Notes: generated by a model not told the origin, from the letters alone. DNA of 49,506 nucleotides from Sphingomonas sp. dw_22 (GCF_018449795.1 NZ_JAAVVE010000032.1:1-49506); one strand, 5' to 3'. Shown: positions 1 to 9,219, numbered from the stretch's first letter. Made by a program: numbers and translations.

Positions 1-457
1 CGATCAGCCGGCCGATCGTGCCATAGCCGATCACCAGCGCCGAGGTCTCGAACAGTTCGAGCTTGCCCGGCGCTTCCAGCGGCCATTCATGGCGGTCGGC
101 GGCGCGGACCACTTCGTCATAGCGTTTGGCGGCGACCAGGCAGCCCATCACCGCATATTCGGCGACGGTGTGCGCATTGACGCCGCTGCCGTTGGTGACC
201 CGCGTCCCGCGCGCATGGAGCGCCTTCGTGTCGAGCGCGTCGAGCCCGGCATAGATGGTCGATAGCCATTTGAGCCGCGTGCCTGCCGCCACCGCCTTGG
301 CCCATAGCGCCGGCTTGTTGATGTCCACCCAGCCGATGTCCGCATCCGCGACCATTTCCATGGCTTCGTCGGGCGAGGTGAACCAGCGGACGTCGAGCCC
401 GGCGGGGATATGCGGCTCGACCAGCGGGCGGGCGAGGGCGGGGAGGACGGCTTTCAT
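1..457 (-). CDS. D-2-hydroxyacid dehydrogenase, GhrA-like (partial)
   Basis: The reverse strand reads from an ATG at 457 (MKAVLPALARPLVEPHIP) to the window edge, giving about 152 residues of the N-terminal part. The catalytic-domain start and the NAD-binding loop VIGYGTIGRLI (about residues 140-150) are visible. This fits the NAD(P)-dependent 2-hydroxyacid dehydrogenase family of the glyoxylate/hydroxypyruvate reductase A kind, a cytosolic reductase of 2-keto acids. The catalytic Arg-Glu-His residues lie beyond the window, so substrate cannot be judged. Confidence 0.8.
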   Translation of the reverse strand, partial: MKAVLPALARPLVEPHIPAGLDVRWFTSPDEAMEMVADADIGWVDINKPALWAKAVAAGTRLKWLSTIYAGLDALDTKALHARGTRVTNGSGVNAHTVAEYAVMGCLVAAKRYDEVVRAADRHEWPLEAPGKLELFETSALVIGYGTIGRLI

Positions 458-511
458 GCCACCGGGATAGCCCGGCGAAGGGCAAGCGGGCAATTCCTCC
501 CCGCCGACGGG

Positions 512-1273
512 TCAGTTGCGGTCGCGATCCTTGTCGCCATCCCGGTCGCGGCGCGGCTGATCGCTGGGTCGGGGCGAAGGACGGTCGCGGTGGTCATCCC
601 GACCGCGTCCGGTCGCCGTCGGCGAAGGCGTGGGTGTCGGGGAGGCGTGAGGGCGTTCCGGCCGGCCGCGATCACTGTCGGGGCGGGCATGCTCGCGCGC
701 CTGCTCGGCCTGGTCGTGGCGGGTGCGGGCCTCGCGCGCGGCGTCCGCCGCTTCCTTGGCATGGTCGGCCTCGGGCGCGCGGCCACGGCCGTCATGATCG
801 AACTCGCGGACCGGCTTGTCGCCCTGATAGGCGAAGGAACGGTCGCCGCGCTGGACGAAGAAGGGCTTGTCCTCGCCGCGGCGGAAATAGGCGATGTTCT
901 TGCCGTCGCGATCGGCGGTGCGGACGATGCGGCCGCTTTGCGTCCAGGCCCAGCCGTCGCCGTAGCGGACGCGCTGGATGCCGGTTCCCGTACGGATTTC
1001 CTGCTCGATCTCTCCCGCATCGGCGAGCGGCGCGGCCTCGGCCGCGGGCGTGCCGGCAACCGGCTTGGGCACCGCCGGAATGGCGACCGCCTCGGTCGTT
1101 TCCGCACCGACATCCTCGATCACCGGCGCCTCGTCATTATCGGGCACATCGTCCAAGTCTTCCGCGCCGGCGACGTTGACCAGCGCATTGTCGGTGGTCT
1201 CGGGCGTCTTGTTGCAGCCCGCGAGCGCCAGCGCCGCCACCAGCGCGGTCAGGGGAAGGGATTTATAAGCCAT
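512..1273 (-). CDS. Putative lipoprotein with charged C-terminal tail
   Basis: A 253-residue protein starting MAYKSLPLTAL. It has a lipoprotein signal peptide ending in the lipobox LAGC (Cys about residue 18), so it is probably anchored in a membrane facing the periplasm. The middle (about 85-165) carries YGDGW, WTQSGRIV and FVQRGDRSF stretches that look like short beta-strand repeats. The last 80 residues are almost all Asp, Arg, Pro, Glu and His and are likely disordered. The ATG at 1273 was chosen because GGAGAG lies about 6 bases upstream; an ATG at 1279 would sit directly against that site. No function is recognised. Confidence 0.65.
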   Translation of the reverse strand: MAYKSLPLTALVAALALAGCNKTPETTDNALVNVAGAEDLDDVPDNDEAPVIEDVGAETTEAVAIPAVPKPVAGTPAAEAAPLADAGEIEQEIRTGTGIQRVRYGDGWAWTQSGRIVRTADRDGKNIAYFRRGEDKPFFVQRGDRSFAYQGDKPVREFDHDGRGRAPEADHAKEAADAAREARTRHDQAEQAREHARPDSDRGRPERPHASPTPTPSPTATGRGRDDHRDRPSPRPSDQPRRDRDGDKDRDRN

Positions 1274-1356
1274 GCACATCTCTCCGGTTTGCGGCGCGCC
1301 GGGCGGGCGGCCGTCGTCCGGCTGTGCAATGCATGAATGTCCCGTATTTCTCCGTA

Positions 1357-2784
1357 TCAGCCGAGCGCGGGCTTCCAATCCCAGCCGAGCGGATCGCCGT
1401 CCATCACTTCGACGCCCGCAGCGCTCAGCTCGTCGCGGATCATGTCGGAGCGGGTGAAATCCTTGACCAGGCGTGCCTGCTTGCGCTCGACGAGGCGGTC
1501 CTCGATCTCCTCGGCCGTCAGCGTGGTGCCGGCGGGGCGGACGCGCAGATCCTCGCGGCTGAGTCCCAGCAAATTCAGCCCCAGCACGGCGTCGAACTCC
1601 GCCAGCGTGGCAAGGCGATCGGCGGGCGACAGTTTTTTCTCGGCGAGCAGCTCGTCGAGGATCGGCAGCGCCTTGGGCGTGTTGAGATCGTCCGACACCG
1701 CTTCGTCCAGCCGCTTGACCCAGGGCTCGGGCACCGCCCCTTCGCCCTCGGCACGGGCCTTGAGCGCCGTGACCGCCATCACCAGCCGCTTGAGCCGGGT
1801 AAGCGCGGCGGCGAGGTTCTCGGCCGAGAATTCCAGCTCGCTGCGATACTGCGCCTGGAGGCACAGCAGCCGATAGGCGAGGGGATGCACGCCCGCGTCG
1901 ATCAGCGACTGGAGCGTGGTGAAGCCGCCCTTCGATTTCGACATCTTCCCCTGGCGATCGACCAGGAAATTATTGTGCATCCAGAAATGCGCGCCGGTAT
2001 CGGCGCAGCCGCAATAGGCCTGGTTCTGGGCGATCTCGTTGGGATGGTGGATCTCGCGGTGATCGATGCCGCCGGTATGGATGTCGAACGGCGCGCCGAG
2101 ATACTTCAGGCTCATCACCGAGCATTCGAGATGCCAGCCCGGCGCACCCTTGCCCCAGGGGCTGTCCCATTCCATCTGGCGCTGCTCGCCGGGAGGCGAC
2201 TTGCGCCAGATCGCGAAGTCCTGCGGGTGGCGCTTGCCCTCCACCGCCTCGATCCGGCCTTCGCGCGCATCGTCCTGCGATCCCGCCAGCTTGCCGTAAT
2301 CGGGAACGGTGGTGCTGTCGAAATAGAGGCCGCTATCGAGCTCGTAGCAATGCTCGGGCGCGATCTTCTTCGCGAAATCGATCATCTCGCCGATATGATC
2401 GGTCGCGACCGACCAGCGCGAAGGCTCGCGGATGTTGAGGTCGCGGATGTTCTGCTTGAATGCCGCCGTATAGTGCGCGGCGACGTCCCAGATGCTCCTG
2501 GCCTGGGATCGCGCCGCGGCCTCCATCTTGTCGTCGCCGGCATCGGCGTCCGAAGTCAGATGGCCGACATCGGTGATGTTGATGACATGGGTGAGCTTAT
2601 AGCCCTTCCACGTCAGCACCCGGCCCAGCGTGTCGGTGAAGACATAGGCGCGAAGATTGCCGAGATGGGCATAGTTATAGACCGTCGGCCCGCACGAATA
2701 GACGCGGACGCCCTTTTCGGGATCGAGCGGCGCGAAGGGCTCGAGGCTGCGGGTCAGCGAATTGTAGAGCGTCAGGCCGGTCAT
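1357..2784 (-). CDS. cysS: Cysteine--tRNA ligase
   Basis: A full-length class I aminoacyl-tRNA synthetase of 475 residues that charges tRNA-Cys. It shows the N-terminal zinc Cys in YSCGPTVYNYAHLGN, which includes the HIGH-type signature HLGN. Further zinc-site residues lie in ECSVMSLKY and GGIDHREIHHPNE. The KMSKS loop is in GKMSKSKGG. The length is normal for bacterial CysRS and the ATG at 2784 gives a typical N-terminus. A tRNA-Cys gene lies about 1.3 kb away on the same strand (4041-4114), but the two are not in one operon. Confidence 0.97.
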   Translation of the reverse strand: MTGLTLYNSLTRSLEPFAPLDPEKGVRVYSCGPTVYNYAHLGNLRAYVFTDTLGRVLTWKGYKLTHVINITDVGHLTSDADAGDDKMEAAARSQARSIWDVAAHYTAAFKQNIRDLNIREPSRWSVATDHIGEMIDFAKKIAPEHCYELDSGLYFDSTTVPDYGKLAGSQDDAREGRIEAVEGKRHPQDFAIWRKSPPGEQRQMEWDSPWGKGAPGWHLECSVMSLKYLGAPFDIHTGGIDHREIHHPNEIAQNQAYCGCADTGAHFWMHNNFLVDRQGKMSKSKGGFTTLQSLIDAGVHPLAYRLLCLQAQYRSELEFSAENLAAALTRLKRLVMAVTALKARAEGEGAVPEPWVKRLDEAVSDDLNTPKALPILDELLAEKKLSPADRLATLAEFDAVLGLNLLGLSREDLRVRPAGTTLTAEEIEDRLVERKQARLVKDFTRSDMIRDELSAAGVEVMDGDPLGWDWKPALG

Positions 2785-2820
2785 GACCGTGCCATAGCGC
2801 GCGTGCCGTTTTGGGCAACC

Positions 2821-3096
2821 TCAGACGGTGGCTTCCTGCTCCAGCGCGGCGCGGACCATCGCGTTCCAGACCTCGGCGGGGTCGCCCCCGGCTTCGCGTC
2901 CGGCCTGCACCATCTCCGGCGTCGGCTCGCGCAGCGTCTTGAGCACGGCGATCGCCCGGCCGATCTCGCCGCGCCAGGCCGCGTCGATCTCCGGCCCGGC
3001 GCTCGCATCGTCGCCTTCGCCGTTGATGCTCAGATCCTCGGCGGCGAGGACGCGCGCGATGCGCTCGACGGGCGACGTGACGGCGATATCGGTCAT
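2821..3096 (-). CDS. Conserved small hypothetical protein
   Basis: A 91-residue acidic protein (MTDIAVTSPVERIARVL...). It is predicted mostly helical, with no signal peptide, membrane segment or metal motif. The phrase ALEQEATV ends it. A GGAG lies about 9 bases before the ATG at 3096. It sits just upstream of cysS on the same strand with a 36-bp gap, so the two could be co-transcribed. I do not recognise a family; coding is supported by position, start signal and composition. Confidence 0.6.
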   Translation of the reverse strand: MTDIAVTSPVERIARVLAAEDLSINGEGDDASAGPEIDAAWRGEIGRAIAVLKTLREPTPEMVQAGREAGGDPAEVWNAMVRAALEQEATV

Positions 3097-3156
3097 TGCG
3101 GCTGCTCCAGAGGGATCAGCCCGCCAACGTTCGATAGACCGGCGCGTTCCGACGGC

Positions 3157-3381
3157 TCAGGCGGCGAGCGAAGCCGCCTCTCCGCCGCGCTTGCGGAACA
3201 GGCCGGTGCCCGTGCTGCCCCCGCCGATCAGGGGCAGCGCGGTGCCGCAAAAGGCGCATTCGGCGGTGAGCCGCCCGATCATCCAGTGCGATTTGCCGCA
3301 GCCGGGGCAGTGATTCGTTTCCTGTGGGCGATAGGCAATGCGGTACCCGGTATACGCCTGGCGGATTCCGAAATCGTACAT
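3157..3381 (-). CDS. Small zinc-ribbon protein
   Basis: A 74-residue protein with two Cys pairs, CPGCGKSHW and CAFCG, about 15 residues apart. This is the usual layout of a single zinc ribbon. The N-terminus (MYDFGIRQAYTGYRIAYRP) is aromatic and polar, and the C-terminus is a short basic/Ala tail. GGGAG precedes the ATG at 3381. Role unknown; it may be a small nucleic-acid or protein-binding ribbon. Confidence 0.6.
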   Translation of the reverse strand: MYDFGIRQAYTGYRIAYRPQETNHCPGCGKSHWMIGRLTAECAFCGTALPLIGGGSTGTGLFRKRGGEAASLAA

Positions 3382-3587
3382 TCGTCGTCTCCCAGTATTC
3401 GTGCCCGAAACGAACGTGAATCACGCATTGTTCCGATGAGTCGGTCTTTTCCGTAGGTAAATTGCTGCAAACTGCGCCCAGGGCGCGGGATGAACGGCGG
3501 GTAACAATCGCGTTCAGCGTGGAAACACAGCGAAAATCCTATTGAGTCGTTCGACGGCGGCACGAAGCGCCACCGCGAGGAGTAGAT

Positions 3588-3965
3588 ATGAAGAAGTTTC
3601 TCATCACCGCCGCGATGGCCGCCAGCGTTCTAGTCGGCGGTGTCGCCGCGACCCCGGCCTCGGCCCAGAATTACGGCCATGGCTATCAGGACCGCGGCTA
3701 TGGTCATGGCCGCGACTATCGGGATCACCGCGGCTATCGTGGCGATTACCGCAACTATCGCGGGTATCGCGGTAATTATCGCTATCAGCGCTGCAGCAGC
3801 GGCACGACGGGCACGATCCTCGGCGCGATCGCCGGCGGGCTCCTGGGCGGCGAGATCGGCCGCGGCGACTCCTATCGGGGCCGCAGCACCACCGGCACGA
3901 TCATCGGTGCGGGTGCCGGCGCGCTCGCCGGCCGCGAGATCGACGGGGGCAATTGCCGCCGCTGA
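3588..3965 (+). CDS. Secreted glycine-zipper 2TM-domain protein
   Basis: A 125-residue protein with a Sec signal peptide ending about ATPASAQ (residues 1-26). A Tyr/Gly/Arg/His-rich stretch of repeated GYR/DYR units (27-64) follows. The C-terminal half holds two glycine-zipper segments (GTILGAIAGGLLGGEIG and GTIIGAGAGALAGREI) typical of the Rick_17kDa_Anti / glycine-zipper 2TM envelope proteins. A GAGGAG site precedes the ATG. It is probably an outer-membrane or periplasmic stress protein. A strong terminator follows directly. Confidence 0.75.
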   Translation: MKKFLITAAMAASVLVGGVAATPASAQNYGHGYQDRGYGHGRDYRDHRGYRGDYRNYRGYRGNYRYQRCSSGTTGTILGAIAGGLLGGEIGRGDSYRGRSTTGTIIGAGAGALAGREIDGGNCRR

Positions 3966-3988
3966 TCCGGCCTGACCCCGGAAACAGC

Positions 3989-4020
3989 AAGGGCGCCCGC
4001 GAGCAATCGCGGGCGCCCTT
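3989..4020. terminator. Perfect inverted repeat, rho-independent-type terminator
   Basis: A perfect 14-bp GC-rich stem (AAGGGCGCCCGCGA / TCGCGGGCGCCCTT) with a GCAA loop, 24 bases after the stop codon of the glycine-zipper gene. The run of T after the stem is short, so it may act on both strands, ending transcription of 3588-3965 and of the reverse-strand tRNA-Cys. Confidence 0.75.
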
Positions 4021-4040
4021 CTTGCTTGCGCGCTTGGGAA

Positions 4041-4114
4041 TGGAGGCCCGACCGGGAATCGAACCCGGGTGCAAGGATTTGCAGTCCTCTGCGTCACCAC
4101 TCCGCCATCGGGCC
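4041..4114 (-). tRNA. tRNA-Cys (GCA)
   Basis: The reverse strand reads a 74-nt tRNA including an encoded CCA (4041-4043). The acceptor stem GGCCCGA/TCGGGCC, the T-arm GGTTCGATTCC and the anticodon loop CTGCAAA are all present. The anticodon GCA (4080-4082 on the plus strand read as TGC) specifies cysteine. The discriminator base is U, as expected for tRNA-Cys. Confidence 0.95.
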
Positions 4115-4282
4115 AACCGAAGCGAGGCGCGCGAAATGCGCAGGGGTGTGTGGTCATGTCAACATAGTTTCAAAATCGCACTCGGTTAACTTGGCGGCGA
4201 CGTTGCGGCGCGATAGAAGCGCGACGATATCAACAAGTGTATTGCACGGCTAATACGGTTGTGCGACAAGCCCGGAGTGATG

Positions 4283-4963
4283 ATGGCCCTTTCGGTCGAT
4301 ACCGCGCCCGTCGAGACCCAGCGTTTCGAAGCGATGCGCCATGCGATGGTGGTAAGCCAGTTGCGGACCAATGCCGTGAGCGATGCTCGCGTCGTCGAAG
4401 CGATGGCGAAAGTGCCGCGCGAAGCCTTTCTTCCGCCCGAGCATCGCGGCATCGCCTACCGCGATACGCTGCTGCCGCTCGTCGGCGGCCGGCAGCATAA
4501 TTCGCCGCTCGCCACCGGGCGCCTGATTACCGAGGCGCAGATCCAGCCGGACGACCATGTCCTGCTGGTCGGCGCGGCCGGTGGCTATTCGGCCGCGGTG
4601 CTGGCGCTGCTCGCCAAGTCGGTGGTGGCGCTGGAGGAAGAGGACGCGCTGGTCGCTATCGCTCGCGGCGGCCTTGCCGGTATCGCCAATGTCGAGCTGG
4701 TCCAGGGGCCGCTCGCCCAGGGCTGGACCAAGAGCGCGCCCTATGACGTGCTGCTGATCGACGGCGCGGTGGAGCATGTACCCGAGACGCTGGTCGAGCA
4801 GGTGAAGCCCGGCGGGCGGGTGCTGACCGGCGTGGTCGATCGTGGCGTCACCCGGCTCGCTTCGGGCCGGCGCACCGAGGGCGGCTTCGGCCTGATGGAT
4901 TTCACCGACATCGAATGCGCGCAGCTTCCCGGTTTCAGCCGGCCCAGGACATTCCAATTTTGA
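4283..4963 (+). CDS. pcm: Protein-L-isoaspartate O-methyltransferase-like protein
   Basis: A 226-residue SAM-dependent methyltransferase of the PCMT family, which repairs isoaspartyl residues in damaged proteins. The family segments MVVSQLRTNAVSD, VPREAFLP and LVGGRQHNSPLATGRL are visible. The SAM motif I is LLVGAAGGYSAAVLALLA, somewhat diverged from the usual G-x-G-S-G-Y. DVLLIDGAVEHVPE and KPGGRVLTGV follow. The ATG at 4283 has GGAG 5 bases upstream; another ATG sits directly before it. The gene lies 5 bp upstream of tolC, an arrangement common in sphingomonads. The divergent motif I makes true PCMT activity less certain. Confidence 0.85.
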   Translation: MALSVDTAPVETQRFEAMRHAMVVSQLRTNAVSDARVVEAMAKVPREAFLPPEHRGIAYRDTLLPLVGGRQHNSPLATGRLITEAQIQPDDHVLLVGAAGGYSAAVLALLAKSVVALEEEDALVAIARGGLAGIANVELVQGPLAQGWTKSAPYDVLLIDGAVEHVPETLVEQVKPGGRVLTGVVDRGVTRLASGRRTEGGFGLMDFTDIECAQLPGFSRPRTFQF

Positions 4964-4968
4964 AGAAG

Positions 4969-6555
4969 ATGAGGCTCATGCGACTTTCCCCTCTGTTTCT
5001 GGGCGTGAGCCTGATCGCCATCGCCACGCCCGCGGCGGCGCAGACCACCACGACTCGCCACGGTACGGCGAAGACCGTCCGCGTGCAGACGGCGGAGCCG
5101 GCGCCCGCGCCGGCCCCGGTGCCGACCACGACCCTGCGCGACGCGCTGGTCCAGGCCTATGGCACCAATCCGGATCTGGCCGGCGAACGTGCCAATCAGC
5201 GCGCCAATGACGAGAATGTTCCGATCGCGCGCTCGCAGGGGCGCCCCGGCGTCAGCGGAACCGGATCGGTGACCGACAGCATCTACGATACCGATTCGAG
5301 CGCGATCGCGCCCAGCCGCCAGATGCAGCTCGGGCTCAACCTGTCGCAGCCCATCTATAGCGGCGGCGCGGTGCGCAATTCGGTGCGCGCGGCGGTGACG
5401 CGGGTCGATGCCGGACGCGCCAATCTGCGCGGCACCGAATCGGACATCTTCACCCAGGTCGTCACTGCCTATGTGAACGTGCTCCGCGACGAATCGGTCG
5501 TCCGGCTCAACCAGCAGAACGTCCACGTCCTCGAAGTGAACCTCCAGGCGACCAAGGACCGGTTCGAGGTCGGCGACCTGACCCGCACCGATGTCGCCCA
5601 GTCCGAGGCGCGGCTCGCGCTGGCGCAGAGCCAGCTCCGCAACGCCGAGGCGCAGCTCATCGGCAGCCGCGAAACCTATATCCAGGTCGTCGGCACGCCG
5701 CCGGGCGTGCTGGCGCAGCCGCCGGAACTGCCCAATCTGCCGGCCGACGTGCAGACCGCCGAGCAGACCGCGCTCGCCAACAATCCGTTCCTCGAGGCGG
5801 CCAAGCTCGCGAGCAACGCCAGCCGCTACGACGTCAGCGTCGCCAGGGCCGGCCGCCTGCCGCAGGTGAGCCTGGGCGTGGGCGGCACCTATTATAATTA
5901 TCTCGGCTCGGTGGGTAACCAGGCGATTGCCAACGGCCTCAGCCGCGACGGCCTGGGGACGACGGTGGGCGCGCAGGTCACGCTGCCGATCTTCCAGGGC
6001 GGCCGTCCGGCGGCGCAGGTCCGCCAGGCCCAGGCCCGCCAGGCCGCGGCGATCGAGACCGTGACGCTCACCGAGCGCGGCGTGATCGCCCAGGCGCGAT
6101 CGGCCTATGCCAGCTATCAGTCCTCGCTGCGCGTGATCGAATCGTCGCGCGTCGCGGTGGAGGCCAACCGGCTGAGCCTGGAGGGCGTCCGCGCCGAGAA
6201 CAGCGTCGGCACCCGCACGATCCTCGACATCCTGAACGCCGAGCAGGAGCTGCTCAACTCGCAGGTGCAATATGTCACCGCCGAGCGCGACGCCTATGTC
6301 GCCGGCTTCACCCTGCTCGCGGCGATGGGCCGCGCCGAAGCCCAGGATCTGAACCTGGGCAATGGCCCACTCTACGATCCGGAAGCGAACTACAAGCGCG
6401 TCCGCAACCGCTGGAGCGACTGGGCGGACGACAAGGAGCCCACCGCCATCGGCACGCCGACCAGCGGGACGCCGGCGCAGGGCGCCGATGTTTCGTCGGG
6501 CGGCCTGGATCCAATCCTCGATCGGCAGGTTGACACTAAGCCCACAAATCCGTGA
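4969..6555 (+). CDS. tolC: TolC-family outer membrane efflux channel
   Basis: A 528-residue outer membrane protein with a Sec signal peptide (MRLMRLSPLFLGVSL...TPAAAQ) and an Ala/Pro-rich linker at about residues 35-45. Two OEP repeats follow: LRDALVQAYGTNPDL starts the first and LANNPFLEAAKLAS the second. Long amphipathic helices rich in Gln and Ala form the periplasmic tunnel. It serves as the exit duct of tripartite drug or type I secretion systems. The start at 4969 follows GAAG; an in-frame ATG at 4978 is also possible. Its stop overlaps a GTG that could start the next frame, but an ATG at 6594 is preferred for popZ. Confidence 0.93.
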   Translation: MRLMRLSPLFLGVSLIAIATPAAAQTTTTRHGTAKTVRVQTAEPAPAPAPVPTTTLRDALVQAYGTNPDLAGERANQRANDENVPIARSQGRPGVSGTGSVTDSIYDTDSSAIAPSRQMQLGLNLSQPIYSGGAVRNSVRAAVTRVDAGRANLRGTESDIFTQVVTAYVNVLRDESVVRLNQQNVHVLEVNLQATKDRFEVGDLTRTDVAQSEARLALAQSQLRNAEAQLIGSRETYIQVVGTPPGVLAQPPELPNLPADVQTAEQTALANNPFLEAAKLASNASRYDVSVARAGRLPQVSLGVGGTYYNYLGSVGNQAIANGLSRDGLGTTVGAQVTLPIFQGGRPAAQVRQAQARQAAAIETVTLTERGVIAQARSAYASYQSSLRVIESSRVAVEANRLSLEGVRAENSVGTRTILDILNAEQELLNSQVQYVTAERDAYVAGFTLLAAMGRAEAQDLNLGNGPLYDPEANYKRVRNRWSDWADDKEPTAIGTPTSGTPAQGADVSSGGLDPILDRQVDTKPTNP

Positions 6556-6593
6556 TTGAGCGACTGGGGCGGTCAAACGTAGCAGGTGCCGGC

Positions 6594-7070
6594 ATGGGGG
6601 ACATTAGCAGCGAGCCGTCGATGGAGGAGATCCTCTCGTCCATCAAACGGATCATTGCCGAGGAAGGCGACGCCGCCGTCACGACGCGCGGGCGCCGTGG
6701 CACGCGCGCCGCGCCCAAGCCGGCCGGTTTCGACGACGCGGACGAGGACGAGGTTCTCGAGCTGAGCGAGCCGGTGACCGAGAAGGCGCCTCCGGTCGTC
6801 GCGCTCCCTGTCGATCCCGCCCCGGCCGTCGACGCACCGAAATCCGCCGATCCGATCCTGTCCGATCGCGCCGCCCAGGCCAGCCGCGGCCAGCTCGAGG
6901 CGCTGTCGCGGATGGTCGTGAAGCCCGAAGTGCCGGGATCGGACACGCTGGAGGGGCTGGTGCGCGAGCTCATCAAGCCGATGCTGCGCGACTGGCTCGA
7001 CGCCAATCTGCCGCAGATCGTCGAGACGATGGTCAGCCGCGAGATTTCCCGGATCACCGGCGGGCAGTAG
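6594..7070 (+). CDS. popZ: PopZ-like polar organizing protein (DUF2497)
   Basis: A 158-residue acidic, Pro-rich protein. It has the N-terminal signature EPSMEEILSSIKRIIAEE (about residues 7-25) and the C-terminal helical block LVRELIKPMLRDWLDANL ... ISRITGG (about 118-158). These two conserved ends around a variable acidic linker are the hallmark of alphaproteobacterial PopZ. PopZ self-assembles at cell poles and tethers the ParB-centromere complex. The linker is moderately short. It sits directly after tolC. Confidence 0.85.
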   Translation: MGDISSEPSMEEILSSIKRIIAEEGDAAVTTRGRRGTRAAPKPAGFDDADEDEVLELSEPVTEKAPPVVALPVDPAPAVDAPKSADPILSDRAAQASRGQLEALSRMVVKPEVPGSDTLEGLVRELIKPMLRDWLDANLPQIVETMVSREISRITGGQ

Positions 7071-7132
7071 GCCGCGCGAAAGGCGTGCCGCGGCGATTGT
7101 AACGGTCGCGACCTTCTGCTCTATTTCGGCGC

Positions 7133-9169
7133 ATGAAGCACATCCTGCTCGCGGGCGTTGCGCTCGCCTTTTCCGCTGCGCCCGCGCTGGCGCGTGACCT
7201 CACCATCGAAGACGTCGTCCAGCTTTCCCGCGTCGGCGCGCCTGCGGTGTCGCCGGACGGCCATTGGCTCGTCTGGCAGCAGCGCGAGACCGATCTCGCC
7301 GGCAACAAGGGCCGCTACGACCTGTGGAAGCTCGACCTGACGGTGAAGGGCGCCCGGCCCGAGAAGCTGATCGCCGAGGCGGACGTCAACGAGACGAGCC
7401 CCGCCTTCGCGCCCGATGGACAGACGGTGTTCTTCCAGTCCGACAAGGGCGGGGACGACAGCATCCAGTCGGTGAGCATCGCCGGCGGCGCGGCGCGGGT
7501 GTGGTATACGCCCAAGGGCGGGTTCAGCGGCTTCAAGCTCTCGCCGGACGGGACCAGGGCGCTGATCTGGGCCGATCGCAAGCCCGGCGCGCCGGGGATC
7601 GAGCCGGCGATGGTCAAGCAGGATCCAAACGCCGGATCGGGCCGCGTCTTCGACAAGATGTTCATCCGCCATTGGGATACCTGGGCGAACGGCGACCGCT
7701 CGCAGCTCTTCGTCGTGCCGCTGCGCCAGGAAGGCGTGACCGCGGTGCCGATCGTGCATGATCTCGACGGCGATACGCCCTCCAAGCCCTATGGCGGCGG
7801 CGAGGAGCTTTCGTGGAGCGCGGACGGCAAGACGATCTTCTTCGCACTGCGCGAGGCGGGGAAGACCGAGCCGCTTTCGACCAATCTCGACATCTTCGCC
7901 GCGCCGGCCGACGGATCGGGCGGCGTGGTAAACCTCACCGCCGACAATGACGGGATGGACAATCTCCCGACCGCGTCGCCGGACGGGAAATTGCTCGCCT
8001 ATTTCGCGATGCAGCGGCCGACCTACGAAGCTGATCGCCAGGTGCTGATGCTCCGCAACCTCGCCACCGGCGAAGTCCGCGCGCTCACGCAAGGCTGGGA
8101 CCGTTCGGTCGGCTCGATCGCCTGGTCGCCCGATTCCGCGAAGATCTACGTCACCGCCGAGGATACGCAGGAAGTGCCGATCTGGTCGGTCGATCCGAAG
8201 AGCGGCAAGGTGACGCGGCTTACGAAGGAAGGCGCGGTATCGGCGGTGGTGCCGACGAAGGCCGGTGTCATCTACGCGATGAACAGCCTGGTCGCCCCTG
8301 ACGATTTCTATCGCCTGACTGCCAAGGGCACGTCCGAGCGGCTGACCTCGGTCAACGCGGAAAAGCTGGCGGGCATCGACCTGCCGACCGTCACGCGCTT
8401 CAGCTTCACCGGCGCCAACAACGACACCGTCTGGGGCTATGCCGTGAAGCCCGCCAGCCTCAAGGACGGCAAGGCCCCGATCGCCTTCATCGTCCATGGC
8501 GGGCCGCAGGGATCGAGCAACAACAGCTGGTCCTATCGCTGGAACCCGGCGGTATTCGCCGGCGCGGGCTATGCCGTGGTGTCGGTCGATTTCCATGGCT
8601 CGACCGGCTATGGCCAGGGCTTCACCGATGCGATCCGCAACAATTGGGGCGGCTGGCCGCTCGAAGACCTGCAAAAGGGCCTCAAGGCCGCGACGGACAA
8701 GTTCGCCTGGCTCGATGCCGGCAATGCCTGCGCGCTCGGCGCCTCCTATGGCGGCTATATGATGAACTGGATCGAGGGGAACTGGCCCGATCGCTTCAAG
8801 TGCATCGTCCAGCATGACGGCGTGTTCGACGCCCGCGCCATGGCCTATGAGACCGAGGAACTGTGGTTCGACGAATGGGAGCATGGCGGGCATCCCTATT
8901 ATGAGGATCCTGCCGCGTTCGAGAAATGGAACCCGGTCAACCATGTGACCGCGTGGAAGACGCCGCAGCTCGTCATCACCAGCGAGCGCGACTTCCGCAT
9001 TCCCTATACCCAGGGCATCGCCGCCTTCACTGCGCTCCAGCGCCGCGACGTGCCCTCGAAGCTGCTGGTCTTTCCGGACGAGAACCATTGGGTGCTCAAG
9101 CCGAAGAACTCGCTGCAATGGTATGGCGAGGTGCTGGGCTGGCTGGGCGAATATACCGGCAAGCAATAA
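7133..9169 (+). CDS. S9 family prolyl oligopeptidase-type peptidase
   Basis: A 678-residue secreted peptidase with a signal peptide (MKHILLAGVALAFSAAPALA). A WD40-like beta-propeller of repeated SPDG blocks (SPDGHWL, APDGQTV, SPDGTRA, SADGKTI, SPDGKLL) spans about residues 25-400. The C-terminal alpha/beta-hydrolase domain holds the catalytic triad: Ser538 in GASYGG, Asp620 in SERDFRIPYTQG and His652 in DENHWV. The family (dipeptidyl/acylaminoacyl peptidases) cleaves short peptides. It stands alone between popZ and valS. Confidence 0.92.
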   Translation: MKHILLAGVALAFSAAPALARDLTIEDVVQLSRVGAPAVSPDGHWLVWQQRETDLAGNKGRYDLWKLDLTVKGARPEKLIAEADVNETSPAFAPDGQTVFFQSDKGGDDSIQSVSIAGGAARVWYTPKGGFSGFKLSPDGTRALIWADRKPGAPGIEPAMVKQDPNAGSGRVFDKMFIRHWDTWANGDRSQLFVVPLRQEGVTAVPIVHDLDGDTPSKPYGGGEELSWSADGKTIFFALREAGKTEPLSTNLDIFAAPADGSGGVVNLTADNDGMDNLPTASPDGKLLAYFAMQRPTYEADRQVLMLRNLATGEVRALTQGWDRSVGSIAWSPDSAKIYVTAEDTQEVPIWSVDPKSGKVTRLTKEGAVSAVVPTKAGVIYAMNSLVAPDDFYRLTAKGTSERLTSVNAEKLAGIDLPTVTRFSFTGANNDTVWGYAVKPASLKDGKAPIAFIVHGGPQGSSNNSWSYRWNPAVFAGAGYAVVSVDFHGSTGYGQGFTDAIRNNWGGWPLEDLQKGLKAATDKFAWLDAGNACALGASYGGYMMNWIEGNWPDRFKCIVQHDGVFDARAMAYETEELWFDEWEHGGHPYYEDPAAFEKWNPVNHVTAWKTPQLVITSERDFRIPYTQGIAAFTALQRRDVPSKLLVFPDENHWVLKPKNSLQWYGEVLGWLGEYTGKQ

Positions 9170-9219
9170 GCGGCTGAAGGTTGTGGGAGAGGGCGGTTGC
9201 GCGCTAAGCGCCCTCCACC

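Noticed and set aside
3510..3555. Possible EcfG-type stress promoter (GGAAAC ... CGTT) before the glycine-zipper gene
   Set aside because: The spacing between the two boxes is about 22 bases, too long for the 16-17 expected.
4283..4963. Function as a rhodanese or generic methyltransferase unrelated to PCMT
   Set aside because: The whole-length pattern and its position before tolC fit PCMT-family proteins better, despite a diverged SAM loop.
4741..6576. Long reverse-strand open frame opposite tolC
   Set aside because: It mirrors a clear tolC gene in high-GC DNA, its translation has no recognisable family and is dominated by Arg, Gly and Ala.
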